This document shows positions 26,954 to 35,439 of a DNA stretch of 64,000 nucleotides, piece by piece. The stretch comes from Frateuria_A sp051900535. GTDB lineage: Bacteria; Pseudomonadota; Gammaproteobacteria; Xanthomonadales; Rhodanobacteraceae. Below the pieces are notes generated by a model. That model did no database searches. It worked only from the letters and a program-made list of their open reading frames with translations, and had not been told where the DNA came from. The stretch covers positions 30,985 through 94,984 of the forward strand of contig NZ_JBHZGI010000009.1 of NCBI RefSeq assembly GCF_051900535.1. Direction: 5' to 3'. Each line of letters opens with the position of its first letter. The first letter of the stretch is position 1. Made by a program: the position numbers and the translations under genes.

Positions 26954-27391
26954 TCAGGACGGGAACAACACAGGTCCGGCTTCACGCATGAAGATGCCGA
27001 CGGTCACCGGTCCGATGCCCTTGAACTGGCGCAGGCGGCGCTCGAAATCCTCGCGATCTCCGGCGGCTTGGAAGATGCCGAGCACACAGCCGTGGTACTG
27101 CTCCAGCAGCATCCGGCACAGCGACGACAGGCGCTCGGCGGTGGAATGGTCATAGCGCGCATAACCGCCTTCGCCGAGCATCCTGACCAGCCGGCCGTGC
27201 GTGCAGCCGCACAGCTTGCGTGGCGTATCCAGCCCATGGATTTCCACCAGCTCCCGCCACGTGGCGGCGGCCACCTTCTGGCCGATCCGCTTGCCGAACA
27301 GGAAGCTCGCCAGCAGCCACTTGAAGAGGCTTTGCTCGTCATCCGCCGTTACACGGATACCCAGGTCGGCGGCACAGATGTACGAGCTCAT
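26954..27391 (-). CDS. HhH-GPD-type DNA-binding protein, endonuclease III-like fragment fold
   Basis: A 145-residue protein with a clear helix-hairpin-helix, LRQFKGIGPVTVGIFMREA, near the C-terminus and an alpha-helical body, as in short HhH-GPD relatives often annotated as DNA methylase. The iron-sulfur cysteines of Nth are absent, and it is shorter than Nth (about 210). It may bind DNA without being a full glycosylase. Start MSSYICAADLG at 27391 is chosen over an upstream ATG because the extra residues are Pro/Gly-rich. Confidence 0.65.
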   Translation of the reverse strand: MSSYICAADLGIRVTADDEQSLFKWLLASFLFGKRIGQKVAAATWRELVEIHGLDTPRKLCGCTHGRLVRMLGEGGYARYDHSTAERLSSLCRMLLEQYHGCVLGIFQAAGDREDFERRLRQFKGIGPVTVGIFMREAGPVLFPS

Positions 27392-27493
27392 GGACACCCC
27401 GGGCGGCACCGGACCGGCCGGTCCGTTGCCGGTCATTGGAGCTGGTCCCGTATCCGGATCTCGTCAAAGCCTGGCCCTGGCCTTCGAGGCTCG

Positions 27494-27520
27494 AAAAAAG
27501 GCCGGCATCGCCGGCCTTTT
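27494..27520. terminator. Bidirectional intrinsic terminator
   Basis: AAAAAAGGCCGGC-ATC-GCCGGCCTTTT gives a 7-8 bp G+C stem flanked by A6 and T4, so it can terminate on both strands. On the minus strand it directly follows the S41 peptidase gene (stop at 27532) with a run of six T. Confidence 0.88.
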
Positions 27521-27531
27521 CCAATCACCGA

Positions 27532-28608
27532 TCAATGGAGCTCTTTCAGGCGTCGGTTCAGCGCATCGCGCATTTCAGGATCCTTCTCGGTCGCCAGGAA
27601 GCCGGCCAGCAGCCGACGCTGCGCGACGGCGAGCGCGTCGTCCGCCGGTACCGCCAGGTCCGGGACGACACCGGTGCCTTCCCAGTCGGTATGGGTGACC
27701 GGACTGATGGAGCGACCGAATGGGATGAATACCGCGAAATGCCGGTCGAGCATGTGCGGCATGCCCGGATGCGCTCCGCCCCCGGTGGTTTCGCCAACCA
27801 GCGTGGCGCGCTTGAGATTCTTCAACGCGTAGCTGAAATCCTCGCCGCCTGAAAACGTCTTGCCGCTGGTCAGCACGTAGACCTCGCGCGCGGCGCCGTA
27901 GCGTGGCCCATCGAGCCGGGTGCGGGTCCACATCTCATGGTTGCGGTTGTCGGTGCGCGTGTAGATGTCGTTGAGATGCGTGCGTTTGTCGAACAGGTAG
28001 CTGGCGAGCAGCGCCACGGCCTCGGGTTCGCCGCCGTCGTTCTTGCGCAGGTCGATGATGAGGGCTCGCGTATCGCCAAGCAGGGTCATCATGGCTGCAT
28101 ACCGGCTTCCCACCTGATCGGGTGGCATGAAGGCGCGCAGATCGACGTAGCCGATGTTGAAGGGCAGCCGCCCCACCGTCTCGATGCCGAAATTGAGCCT
28201 GCGACCGATGGCCAGCATTTCGGCTTTTTCCCGGGCCGAGGGCTCGGCGCTCGTGCTTTCCGGAGGCAGCGGTTCCGCGCTGTACTGAACCTCCAGATGG
28301 CGGTCCTGGCTGACGGCCTGCAAGTCCGCGGTCAGCAGCCGGGCGAAGCCTTCCGCGCTCGACACCGCATCGTAGGCGCCCTGTTGCTGCTTGGCGTTCA
28401 GCATCGCGGCGTACTGCTTCGCCTTGTCGGGAAACACGTAATAGCGATCCAGGTCGGCGATGAGCTTGTCGACCACCTGCTGACGCGTGGCGGCGTCGAT
28501 GACCATGTCCGGCTGCGGGGGCAGCCCAGGAGGCGATTGTGCGTTTGCGACCGACGAAACGCCCCACAGGGACGCGGCGCATGCCGCCAATGACAGGAAC
28601 CTTTTCAT
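27532..28608 (-). CDS. Exported S41-family serine peptidase, BlaI-regulated
   Basis: A 358-residue protein with a signal peptide (1-23, cleavage near ANAQ). The tail-specific-protease core is present: IGYVDLRAF, ALIIDLRKNDGGEPEAV, and the catalytic region VLTSGKTFSGGEDFSYAL, with Ser in SGGED region and Lys in the helix as candidates; no PDZ domain, so it is of the IRBP-like S41B type. It likely hydrolyses periplasmic peptides. GAGGA precedes the ATG. A TACTA-N6-TAGTA operator lies just upstream, matching the operators of blaI. Confidence 0.85.
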   Translation of the reverse strand: MKRFLSLAACAASLWGVSSVANAQSPPGLPPQPDMVIDAATRQQVVDKLIADLDRYYVFPDKAKQYAAMLNAKQQQGAYDAVSSAEGFARLLTADLQAVSQDRHLEVQYSAEPLPPESTSAEPSAREKAEMLAIGRRLNFGIETVGRLPFNIGYVDLRAFMPPDQVGSRYAAMMTLLGDTRALIIDLRKNDGGEPEAVALLASYLFDKRTHLNDIYTRTDNRNHEMWTRTRLDGPRYGAAREVYVLTSGKTFSGGEDFSYALKNLKRATLVGETTGGGAHPGMPHMLDRHFAVFIPFGRSISPVTHTDWEGTGVVPDLAVPADDALAVAQRRLLAGFLATEKDPEMRDALNRRLKELH

Positions 28609-28625
28609 TCGATGATCCTCGTGAC

Positions 28626-28641
28626 TACTAATTGATTAGTA
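28626..28641. promoter_or_regulatory. BlaI-type operator upstream of the S41 peptidase gene
   Basis: TACTAAT-TG-ATTAGTA is a perfect 16-bp palindrome of the form TACTA-N6-TAGTA, 18 nt upstream of the S41 start codon. The same form occurs twice upstream of the blaI-like gene (30640-30669). Confidence 0.75.
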
Positions 28642-28671
28642 CTTTCGCGTAAAAAAAAGCCACGAACGCTC

Positions 28672-30231
28672 TCAGTCGTGGCGCGCCACATCCACCGCAT
28701 CGCCATGCTCCGGGAGCACTTCCAGTCGCGAGTACTGCCACTGGCCGGCGCGGCGCGTGCCGTTCGCCTGCAACCTCGCGAGGCCCCGCGGGCCGCTGAG
28801 CATGATCGAGCAGTCGAACGAATCGCCGTTGAGCGCACACGGACCGGTGACCGCGCCGATAGGCGTCCCCACCATGGCGCTCACGCGTGCATCCCGTTGC
28901 ACCATGGCGATGGCTGTCGTGTAGGCCTGCGTGGTCTCGATCCGGGGCGGAAGCGGCGGCGCCGGGGGCGCGGGCGGAGGCGGTGCCACGGGAGGCGGTG
29001 GAGGCGCTGGCGGCACCGGGGGTGCCGGCGGCTTCATCGCGACCGCCAGCCACTCGCGCACCTTGGCGTCGATGCGCGAGGGACGATCGTCGACGGTGTA
29101 GGACTCGTGCGGGCGGCCGCCGACATCGCTCCACTGGCGGTACTCGCGCAGGTGCCCGTCGACCGTCGCGACGATGTGGACCGAATGGCCGACGGTGTTC
29201 CACCAGTGCGGAACCTCCTGCGCAGCAAGGTCGCCCGCGGCGGTCGAACGGTTCGCCTGTGCGGCGTACAGCGCGCCGGAACATGCGACGGCGAGCAGGG
29301 CCAGGGGGACACCCAGGCGCAGCCGGTGCGGCGGTGAATCGGGGAACAACAGACGCTTGATGCGTTGCATAATCACTCCTCCTTTGGCTGACAAGGCGAA
29401 CATCGGGGCGGCGACACGCAAGCGCTCGAGGTTGTTGAGCGCTTCGGCAAGCACGATGGCGTCGCCACAGGCCGCCACCGCAAGATCGTCACAGGCGTTC
29501 TCGCGCTCCTGCCGGATGCGGCGGCTCAACCACCACATGCCCGGGTGGTAGAACAGCAACGCTTCGGCCATGCACTGCAGGCCGTTCCAGATCCAGTCCA
29601 GGCGGCGGATATGCGCCAGTTCGTGCGCGATCAGCGCCTCGATCTGGTCGGGCGACAGCCCCGTGAGCATCGAAAGCGGCAACCAGATCACCGGTCGCCA
29701 CGCATACGCCGAACACGGCAATCCAGTGTCGCGCAGCAGCCGGATGGCTACCTGGCGGCGGATGCCCAGCGACTGGCGCAAGGCATCGGCGCGCGCGTGC
29801 CAGTGCGCGGGCAACCGATCGCAGACTTTCCGATCCAGCCTGCGTACCATCCACCAGCCGCCACACAGGCGCATCAACATCGTCGCCACGCCAAACGTCC
29901 ACACCCACGGCAACCACAGCGGTGCCAGGTTGGCGGGCGCATAGGCGATCGACGCGACCACGACCGGAACGCGCGCCAGTGGCCCCTGGACGACCGTCAT
30001 GGCGTCGGCGACCTTGGCGTGGGTGGCGAGCAGGTTCACCAGCGTCAGCAGCGGCAGCAGGACCATCGCCAGCATGAACGTCATTCCCGTCGCGTGCCGC
30101 GCCTGCGCGCTCGCGGTGGACTGGATCGCCAGGACCAAAGCTGCGAGCAGCGCGAGCGCCGCGACCTGCCACACCGAATGCAGCAGGGTCAGCGCGAGCG
30201 CCGCCTTGAGCGCGTCTGGAAGGATGTTCAT
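28672..30231 (-). CDS. M56-family (BlaR1/MecR1-like) membrane metallopeptidase sensor
   Basis: A 519-residue protein. Four N-terminal membrane helices, then the zinc motif HELAH (203-207) in ALIAHELAHIRRLDWIWN and ERENACDD further on. BlaR1-type peptidases inactivate their partner repressor when a signal is sensed. The C-terminal sensor part has no penicillin-binding domain: a fifth membrane segment (about 305-325) leads to a proline-rich hinge (APPVPPAPPPPPVAPPPPAP) and a last domain (GTPIGAVTGPCALNGDSFDC...) resembling Coa1-like folds. Its start is 10 nt after the blaI stop, so both form an operon. Confidence 0.88.
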   Translation of the reverse strand: MNILPDALKAALALTLLHSVWQVAALALLAALVLAIQSTASAQARHATGMTFMLAMVLLPLLTLVNLLATHAKVADAMTVVQGPLARVPVVVASIAYAPANLAPLWLPWVWTFGVATMLMRLCGGWWMVRRLDRKVCDRLPAHWHARADALRQSLGIRRQVAIRLLRDTGLPCSAYAWRPVIWLPLSMLTGLSPDQIEALIAHELAHIRRLDWIWNGLQCMAEALLFYHPGMWWLSRRIRQERENACDDLAVAACGDAIVLAEALNNLERLRVAAPMFALSAKGGVIMQRIKRLLFPDSPPHRLRLGVPLALLAVACSGALYAAQANRSTAAGDLAAQEVPHWWNTVGHSVHIVATVDGHLREYRQWSDVGGRPHESYTVDDRPSRIDAKVREWLAVAMKPPAPPVPPAPPPPPVAPPPPAPPAPPLPPRIETTQAYTTAIAMVQRDARVSAMVGTPIGAVTGPCALNGDSFDCSIMLSGPRGLARLQANGTRRAGQWQYSRLEVLPEHGDAVDVARHD

Positions 30232-30241
30232 GGCTGCGGCG

Positions 30242-30628
30242 TCAGCGGTCGCGCTGCTTGCGGGCGCGCGCGATCAGCTGCGCGATGTCGTCGAGTTCCT
30301 CGCGGCTGGCGCCCTCCACGTCCAGCGCCCGCTGCACGAGCTGCAGCGCCGAACCGGAGAACGCACGCTGCACCAGGTCCTTCACCAGCGCAGACTGCAC
30401 CTTCGCCTGCGGATGCGCAGCGGCATAGCGATGGCTGCGCTCGGACTCGTCGCGGCGGACCAGGCCCTTCTCGGCCATGATCGTCATCATCTTCAGCACC
30501 GTCGTATAGGCGGTGTCCTTGTGGCGCGAGAGCGTCTCGTGGACCTCGCGCACCGTGCACGATTCGCCGCGGTCCCACAGTACCTGCAGGATGGCCAGTT
30601 CACCTTCGGTGGGGCGTACGTTCGTCAT
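30242..30628 (-). CDS. BlaI/MecI-family winged-helix repressor
   Basis: A 128-residue repressor. The winged helix (residues 1-75: PTEGELAILQVLWDRGESCTVREVHETL, HKDTAYTTVLKMMTIMAEKGLV) is followed by the C-terminal dimerisation helices. BlaI proteins bind palindromic operators as dimers and are cleaved when the M56 sensor is triggered. AGGAGG sits before the ATG, directly beside two overlapping TACTA-N6-TAGTA sites, which implies autorepression of the blaI-M56 operon. Confidence 0.93.
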   Translation of the reverse strand: MTNVRPTEGELAILQVLWDRGESCTVREVHETLSRHKDTAYTTVLKMMTIMAEKGLVRRDESERSHRYAAAHPQAKVQSALVKDLVQRAFSGSALQLVQRALDVEGASREELDDIAQLIARARKQRDR

Positions 30629-30639
30629 GCGATCCTCCT

Positions 30640-30669
30640 TACTAAGCAGATAGTACTATCTGATTAGTA
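30640..30669. promoter_or_regulatory. Double BlaI-type operator upstream of blaI
   Basis: Two TACTA-N6-TAGTA sites, 30640-30655 and 30654-30669, overlap by two bases and together make a 30-bp near-perfect palindrome (mismatch at one symmetric pair). It lies immediately upstream of the blaI ribosome site. This is the expected arrangement for tight autorepression. Confidence 0.8.
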
Positions 30670-31130
30670 GATGTCAACGACGCCCTGAAGACGCCCTGTG
30701 CCACTCGCTGGTGCCCTCTGGAAAGGGGTTGCAGAAAACGGGCCTCGGCCGAACCGGAACTCCGCGAGCCGGCCGGGTTGCCCCCGGACGTTGCGAACCC
30801 GACGTGGGCAGCCGCATCCCACGGAAGCGCCTTGACCACGTCAGCAAACTCGGCCGCCGAAACACACAATCCGTCTACATACCGTGGAGCAACTTCCGCC
30901 GCGAGTGAGGGGTGCTTGAGGCAACGGCGTTCGTTTCTCGATCCGCTGGACATCGAGCCATGGAGACAGACCCATGTTTTCTGTCCCGTCGACAACGCAC
31001 GCCGTTCTCCAATCCGCAGCGATCGCGCATCCCTTCGGCGCTGCCTGTCGAATGCCCCCCCGCCGGCATGGCAGCCCCTTTTACAAATGGACGACCGACC
31101 GGTCCGGCAAATACCGGTAAGGAGTTCGAG
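30670..31130. other. Intergenic region, no gene recognised
   Basis: About 460 bp between the blaI operator and the start of a three-gene unit on the plus strand. Open frames are present but biased only by G+C content. No repeat, RNA gene or clear promoter was seen. Confidence 0.4.
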
Positions 31131-31865
31131 ATGGCATCGATAGGCGCCCTGCTTGCCATCGCAGCACTGCTGCTGATCCCCCTGGTTCCGGCCGCAGTGC
31201 TCTACAAGGCACTTACCCCCAAGCGCCCGGCGGACGCGACCGGCAACGCCACGCCCGAGGAAGGAGAAGCCCAGGGGGGCTGGAGCGCCGACGGGCGCAT
31301 GTTCGGAAAGGCGAATCTTACGTTCAAGGTCGTCGGCTCCACCGCCACCTACGTCGTGCTGCTGGCGGTGTCGATATTCACCTACCTGTTCCTGATGAAC
31401 GAAGCGGACAAGGACGCCCAGCGCATCGCCGATTCCCTGAAAGACAACCAGGCATGGACGGTACGGGTACCCATCCGGCTTCGCGACGCGAGCGGCAACG
31501 TACTGCCCGTCGATGGCGGAACGTTGCCCCAGGTTCGCGTCGAAACCCAGCCCGCGCTGATCCAGGCATCCGCCAGCGACATCACCTTCCGCGTCATCCT
31601 CTCGGACGGCAAGTTTCCCACGGCGCGCTTCCAGCTCCCCGCGCTGGATCCGGTCGTACTGGATCTCAACGATTCGGAAAAGGTCCGGTTCGACTATCCG
31701 TCACGCCAGATCATCGGGACCCAGCCGGTGTGGATCGTATTGAGGAACGCCTATGGCGCAACCAACGGGAGCCAGCTGGCGACCTATCCGGATCCGGCGG
31801 ATGAGGCGCGCCCGCCATCCCCGACAACGTCGCCGGTGTCCCGGTCCCAGGGGAACGCCCAATGA
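31131..31865 (+). CDS. Two-pass membrane protein, unknown function
   Basis: A 244-residue protein. Membrane segments lie at about 3-23 (IGALLAIAALLLIPLVPAAVLY) and 72-92 (VVGSTATYVVLLAVSIFTYLFLM), with a soluble beta-rich C-terminal domain (AWTVRVPIRLRDASGNVLPVDGG...). The domain probably faces the periplasm. The ATG at 31131 has AAGGAG upstream. It overlaps the next gene by four bases (ATGA), so the three genes from here to 32603 look translationally coupled. No family recognised. Confidence 0.72.
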   Translation: MASIGALLAIAALLLIPLVPAAVLYKALTPKRPADATGNATPEEGEAQGGWSADGRMFGKANLTFKVVGSTATYVVLLAVSIFTYLFLMNEADKDAQRIADSLKDNQAWTVRVPIRLRDASGNVLPVDGGTLPQVRVETQPALIQASASDITFRVILSDGKFPTARFQLPALDPVVLDLNDSEKVRFDYPSRQIIGTQPVWIVLRNAYGATNGSQLATYPDPADEARPPSPTTSPVSRSQGNAQ

Positions 31866-32161
31866 AAAAGTGGCTTCTGTTGTTGCTGGTCTTCGCTTGC
31901 ACGGATGCGGCCGCGGTCACCGTCGTTCGCGGCCGAGTCGACATCACGCTCCAGTACGGGGTCGTGCCGATGGCTGGTGCGACCGTCAGCCTGTGTGACA
32001 GCGGTGGCGGCTGCATGAGCTATGTGACCGGATCCGACGGCATGTACTACTTCAATGCCGTGCCGGGCAACCAGGTCATCATGATCAACGGCGTCCAGCG
32101 CCTGCAGCTGGTAGTGCCCGACCAGCAGTATCTGGACGTTGCGCCGATCAAGGCCAACTGA
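31862..32161 (+). CDS. Small exported carboxypeptidase-regulatory-like (Ig-fold) protein
   Basis: A 99-residue protein with a signal peptide (1-18). The mature part, VRGRVDITLQYGVVPMAGATVSLCDS...TGSDGMYYFNAVPGNQVIMI, is typical of the CarboxypepD_reg-like beta-sandwich. One possible disulfide lies between the cysteines in SLCDS and GGCMS. It overlaps the previous gene at ATGA and ends one base before the next start. Probably a secreted or periplasmic partner of its neighbours. Confidence 0.72.
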   Translation: MKKWLLLLLVFACTDAAAVTVVRGRVDITLQYGVVPMAGATVSLCDSGGGCMSYVTGSDGMYYFNAVPGNQVIMINGVQRLQLVVPDQQYLDVAPIKAN

Positions 32162-32162
32162 C

Positions 32163-32603
32163 ATGCACCCGCTCCCCGCGCTTGCGGTGCTCCTGTCGTT
32201 CGCCATGTCCGCCGCAGCGGGATCGCCGGCAGGGAAAACGGAAAGGACATGCAAGGTCCAGTTCGGTGGCGACGCATTCCTTGCGGCGGCGTCCCAGCGA
32301 GGGCTCGAGCCGGAGCGCAGGACGGCGTGCGACAGGGTGTCGATTTCGGACAACGCGTTCTACGCGATGCCGCTATCCGCGTGCGACATCGTCTTCGAAA
32401 ACGCCACCTGGCTCATCAAGAGCGCAAGATTCCAGAACCTGCGGGGCAACGGCGGCTTTACCGCACGCGCCACTAAAGACGGACTCGAAGTCCGGATAAA
32501 GCCGGCCGGCGGGTTCTATCTCAACCAGGTGACCGTGACCGTCACCGGCGCCTTCGCATCGTGCAAGGACGTGACGATCGAGGACGTGCTCGGTGACGGA
32601 TAG
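32163..32603 (+). CDS. Exported protein of unknown function, third gene of a coupled unit
   Basis: A 146-residue protein with a signal peptide (1-20, ending SAAAG). Four cysteines (in ERTCKVQ, RTACDRV, LSACDIV and FASCKDV) suggest two disulfides. No known family. Its ATG lies one base past the stop of the previous gene. The shared layout (membrane protein plus two exported proteins) suggests they act together at the cell surface. Confidence 0.7.
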   Translation: MHPLPALAVLLSFAMSAAAGSPAGKTERTCKVQFGGDAFLAAASQRGLEPERRTACDRVSISDNAFYAMPLSACDIVFENATWLIKSARFQNLRGNGGFTARATKDGLEVRIKPAGGFYLNQVTVTVTGAFASCKDVTIEDVLGDG

Positions 32604-32878
32604 CGGTGCTGGCGAACGTCCGCCATTCATCCGCTGATTGGATTCCCGGTAACGCTGCGAAGGCATCGGTATTGCCACCTACCTGCAGAAAGCGAGCGAT
32701 CCGGCGTCACCACAGGTGGTCGGGGGAGCGTCGGTACCCCGGCTGCGGCGGGCGACCAGCTCGACCTGGCCCCACCGATCCGTTTCACCCATCGACCTGA
32801 CCGGGATCAAGACGACAAGCGCGTCGATCGGAAAGCATGCGGTGCAGCAAAACGACATGCCTGTAACGAGGCCGCACG

Positions 32879-33118
32879 ATGGAATTCCATATCGCAGTCA
32901 CCGATGCCAGCCCTCGCCTCGAGGTGGTCCAGGACGCCATGTTCGACATCGACCCGAGCGCGCTGGTCGATCTCGACATGAGCGGCCTGGTCATGCGGAT
33001 ATCGTCCTGGGTGCCCGTAAAGGACCTGATCGGGGTCCTGCAGCGAACCGGCTGGACGGTGCAGACGGAGCAGGTGGTGCAGTTGCCAAGCATATGTTGT
33101 GGCGGCTGCTCCGGCTGA
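32879..33118 (+). CDS. Small protein with C-terminal CCGGC motif (HMA-like fold?)
   Basis: A 79-residue protein. The pattern MEFHIAV, a helix, DPSALVDLDM, VMRISSWVPVKDLIGVLQRTGWTV fits a beta-alpha-beta-beta-alpha-beta ferredoxin-like fold, as in heavy-metal chaperones, but the usual N-terminal CxxC loop is missing. Instead the tail QLPSICCGGCSG holds three cysteines. I recall similar proteins in other Xanthomonadales. A metal or redox role is inference. Convergent with the glycosidase gene. Confidence 0.62.
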   Translation: MEFHIAVTDASPRLEVVQDAMFDIDPSALVDLDMSGLVMRISSWVPVKDLIGVLQRTGWTVQTEQVVQLPSICCGGCSG

Positions 33119-33142
33119 AGGCGACCCAGGGTGTCGACGCTC

Positions 33143-35323
33143 TCAGCGGACGCCCTCGATCACCACCAGCTCGGAAGATTCCGGCGTCGGCAAGCTTACC
33201 GCCAGGCCGGCACCCATCAGTTCCCTCCCGTCGACCACGCGATCGGGCGAGGTGTGGTCGCGGAAGAGCACGCGGTACCGATGACCGGCGCGCAATCCGC
33301 GTAGCTTGAAGCGGAACACGCCGGGCGCCGGATCGCTGCCGTGGAACGCGAGAACCACGCCCTGGTCGCGTACGCCATCGAAATACTCGGTGCCATCCCA
33401 GCCCTTGCCGTCCGGGCGCGGCCCCACGTGATAGAGATCTGCGGTACGGATGAGCGGCCGCAGCGTCGACTGGTAGAAGGCGATCTCCCTGGCCGTGGCG
33501 GCGTGCTGCGCGGGCGTCCAGCGGTTCGTGTCGATCATCACGGTGAACCAGCCCATCATGCCGCTGCGAAGCATGTAGCGGAAATTCTCGATCCGCGGCG
33601 TCGGCCACGCCTTGACATAGGTTTCGAGCATGGCCGGCGGCAACACGTGGCTGGCGTCGTAGAACGCCTGCCGGTTCGACAGCGGGTCGTAGGAATCGAC
33701 GATGGAGAAGTAGTCGCCGTGCGCGGCACTGCCGAAATCGACCATGCGCCCGCCGTCGTTGCAGACCTCGAGCAGCAGGCCGGGATGCCGGCGCTTGAGC
33801 GCCTGCTGGATGGCGTAGTACGCGCGCGTGGCGTGCAGGCTGACGTCGGTCGCGTTGCTTCCGTCGACCCAGAGAAAGTCGTCATCGCGGTAACGCCGGA
33901 TGCGGGCGGGGTCGGCCGGCGCGTGCGGATGATCGTCGCGGTCGCAACCCTGCGCGACGACGTAGCCATCGTGTTCGAGCATGTCGAGGTGGTAGTCGCG
34001 CACGAGGCGATCGGTCTCCCCGGTCGCCCAGGCCTGTGCCGCCGGCACGCCCAGGTCGATCGTCATGCCCTTGAACTCGGTGGGTTTCCAGCCAGGCGGC
34101 GGGTCGGTGGTCAACCAGTCGCGTACCTTCGGATCGGCAACGTCGAGCGCACCCTTCGCCGAGCTGGTACCCGCCTGGGCCCAGTCCGCCCAGAGCCCGA
34201 ACTTCAGGCCACGACGGTGCGCGTAATCGGACAACGCTGCCACGCCGTGCGGGAATTTGGCTGGGTCCGCGTGCCAGTCGCCGACGGACCGGAACCAGCC
34301 CGCGTCCAGGTGGAACATCTCGAAGCCCAACCGCTTTGCATCGTCGATCATGCGCCGCGCCTGCGCCTCGTCGATCGCCATCGCGCTGCCCCAGCTGTTG
34401 TTCGTCACCAGCGGATAGGCCGGATCGGCCAGCGTCGACGGATCACCCAGCACCTCGCGCACCCAGCGCCGCACCGCGTTGCCGGTATCGTCGACATCAC
34501 CGTCGGTGGCGCCGACGAAGACCGTCGGGGTGGTGAAGGTTTCGCCGGGTGCGAGGCGGGTGCGGAACGGACCGGGCTCGGGATCGAGCCCGACCGTGCC
34601 TTGAAGCTTCGCGCCCTTTCGCGCCAGCGTCATCGCAACACGACCACTGAATTCCACGCCCACGTACCAACCGCCGATGCCTGCGTCATCGCTGCGGACG
34701 AGGAACCAGGGAATGATCTCGCGCGCCTCGCCCGGGCGCGGATGCGCGAACGTGCTGGAGGTGCCTCGCCAGTCGTGGCCATCGGCGATCGGCAACCGGT
34801 GGGTCCCCACCGGCGGCGGCTCGCCGGCGCCCTTGTCGATCCACACCAGCTGCAGCGGCTGGCCCGCCGCGATCTTCCAGGCGACCTGCAGACTGGCTTG
34901 CAGCGGAAGCCGGACGGGATGCCCGCTGCGGTTCTCGATGCGGATGACGTGCTCGAGCGGACCGTGCGAAGCCCGCGCGCGCCAGTCCCAACGCAACCGC
35001 AGTCCGGCGGCGCGATCCTCGTAGACCAGGCTTGCGGCGTCCGCCCCGTGACGGCTGGCGTCGGGATCGAAGCGCCAGTGCAGCGCTACCTCCCTGCCCT
35101 CGACATCGGCGTGCCCGATCAGGGCCGCGGCCGCGGCGCCCTGCCAGGCGACGCCACCAGGGCGCGCCAGTTCCAGCAGCTCCGGCGCCGATTCCCCGTC
35201 CCGCACGGCGATCCGGTTGTCCAGGTTGCCGATACGGATCGGCGACGACTGGGCCCAGGTCGCCGGCGGCCACGCCGCCAGAAGGCCGAGTAGGAGGCAG
35301 GCCCATGCAGGACGAAGGGTCAT
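33143..35323 (-). CDS. Exported GH36-like alpha-galactosidase (clan GH-D)
   Basis: A 726-residue protein with a signal peptide (1-24). The N-terminal beta-sandwich (to about 270) and TIM barrel fit GH36: NNSWGSAM, EMFHLDAGWF, KFGLWADW, a DMLEHDGYV segment where the family has its nucleophile Asp, and LLEVCNDGGRMVDFG where the acid/base Asp sits. A small beta domain closes the protein. The motifs deviate from classic alpha-galactosidases (KWDMN is replaced), so the sugar could be alpha-galactoside, alpha-GalNAc or another. Exported to the periplasm. Confidence 0.78.
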   Translation of the reverse strand: MTLRPAWACLLLGLLAAWPPATWAQSSPIRIGNLDNRIAVRDGESAPELLELARPGGVAWQGAAAAALIGHADVEGREVALHWRFDPDASRHGADAASLVYEDRAAGLRLRWDWRARASHGPLEHVIRIENRSGHPVRLPLQASLQVAWKIAAGQPLQLVWIDKGAGEPPPVGTHRLPIADGHDWRGTSSTFAHPRPGEAREIIPWFLVRSDDAGIGGWYVGVEFSGRVAMTLARKGAKLQGTVGLDPEPGPFRTRLAPGETFTTPTVFVGATDGDVDDTGNAVRRWVREVLGDPSTLADPAYPLVTNNSWGSAMAIDEAQARRMIDDAKRLGFEMFHLDAGWFRSVGDWHADPAKFPHGVAALSDYAHRRGLKFGLWADWAQAGTSSAKGALDVADPKVRDWLTTDPPPGWKPTEFKGMTIDLGVPAAQAWATGETDRLVRDYHLDMLEHDGYVVAQGCDRDDHPHAPADPARIRRYRDDDFLWVDGSNATDVSLHATRAYYAIQQALKRRHPGLLLEVCNDGGRMVDFGSAAHGDYFSIVDSYDPLSNRQAFYDASHVLPPAMLETYVKAWPTPRIENFRYMLRSGMMGWFTVMIDTNRWTPAQHAATAREIAFYQSTLRPLIRTADLYHVGPRPDGKGWDGTEYFDGVRDQGVVLAFHGSDPAPGVFRFKLRGLRAGHRYRVLFRDHTSPDRVVDGRELMGAGLAVSLPTPESSELVVIEGVR

Positions 35324-35439
35324 GAGCGTTCCGGATAACGCGATCGCGATTCACCGGATGGTCGCTCTTGTCGACAGGCGATGCCAGCGCATGGCCGGCC
35401 GCAAGGATCGCGCTCGCCCGCGTCCGCACTGAGCGGAAC

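Noticed and set aside
24923..27832. A 969-codon open frame on the plus strand
   Set aside because: It is antisense to the M13 peptidase and HhH genes, is rich in Arg/Gly/His as expected from high G+C shadows, and has no family motif.
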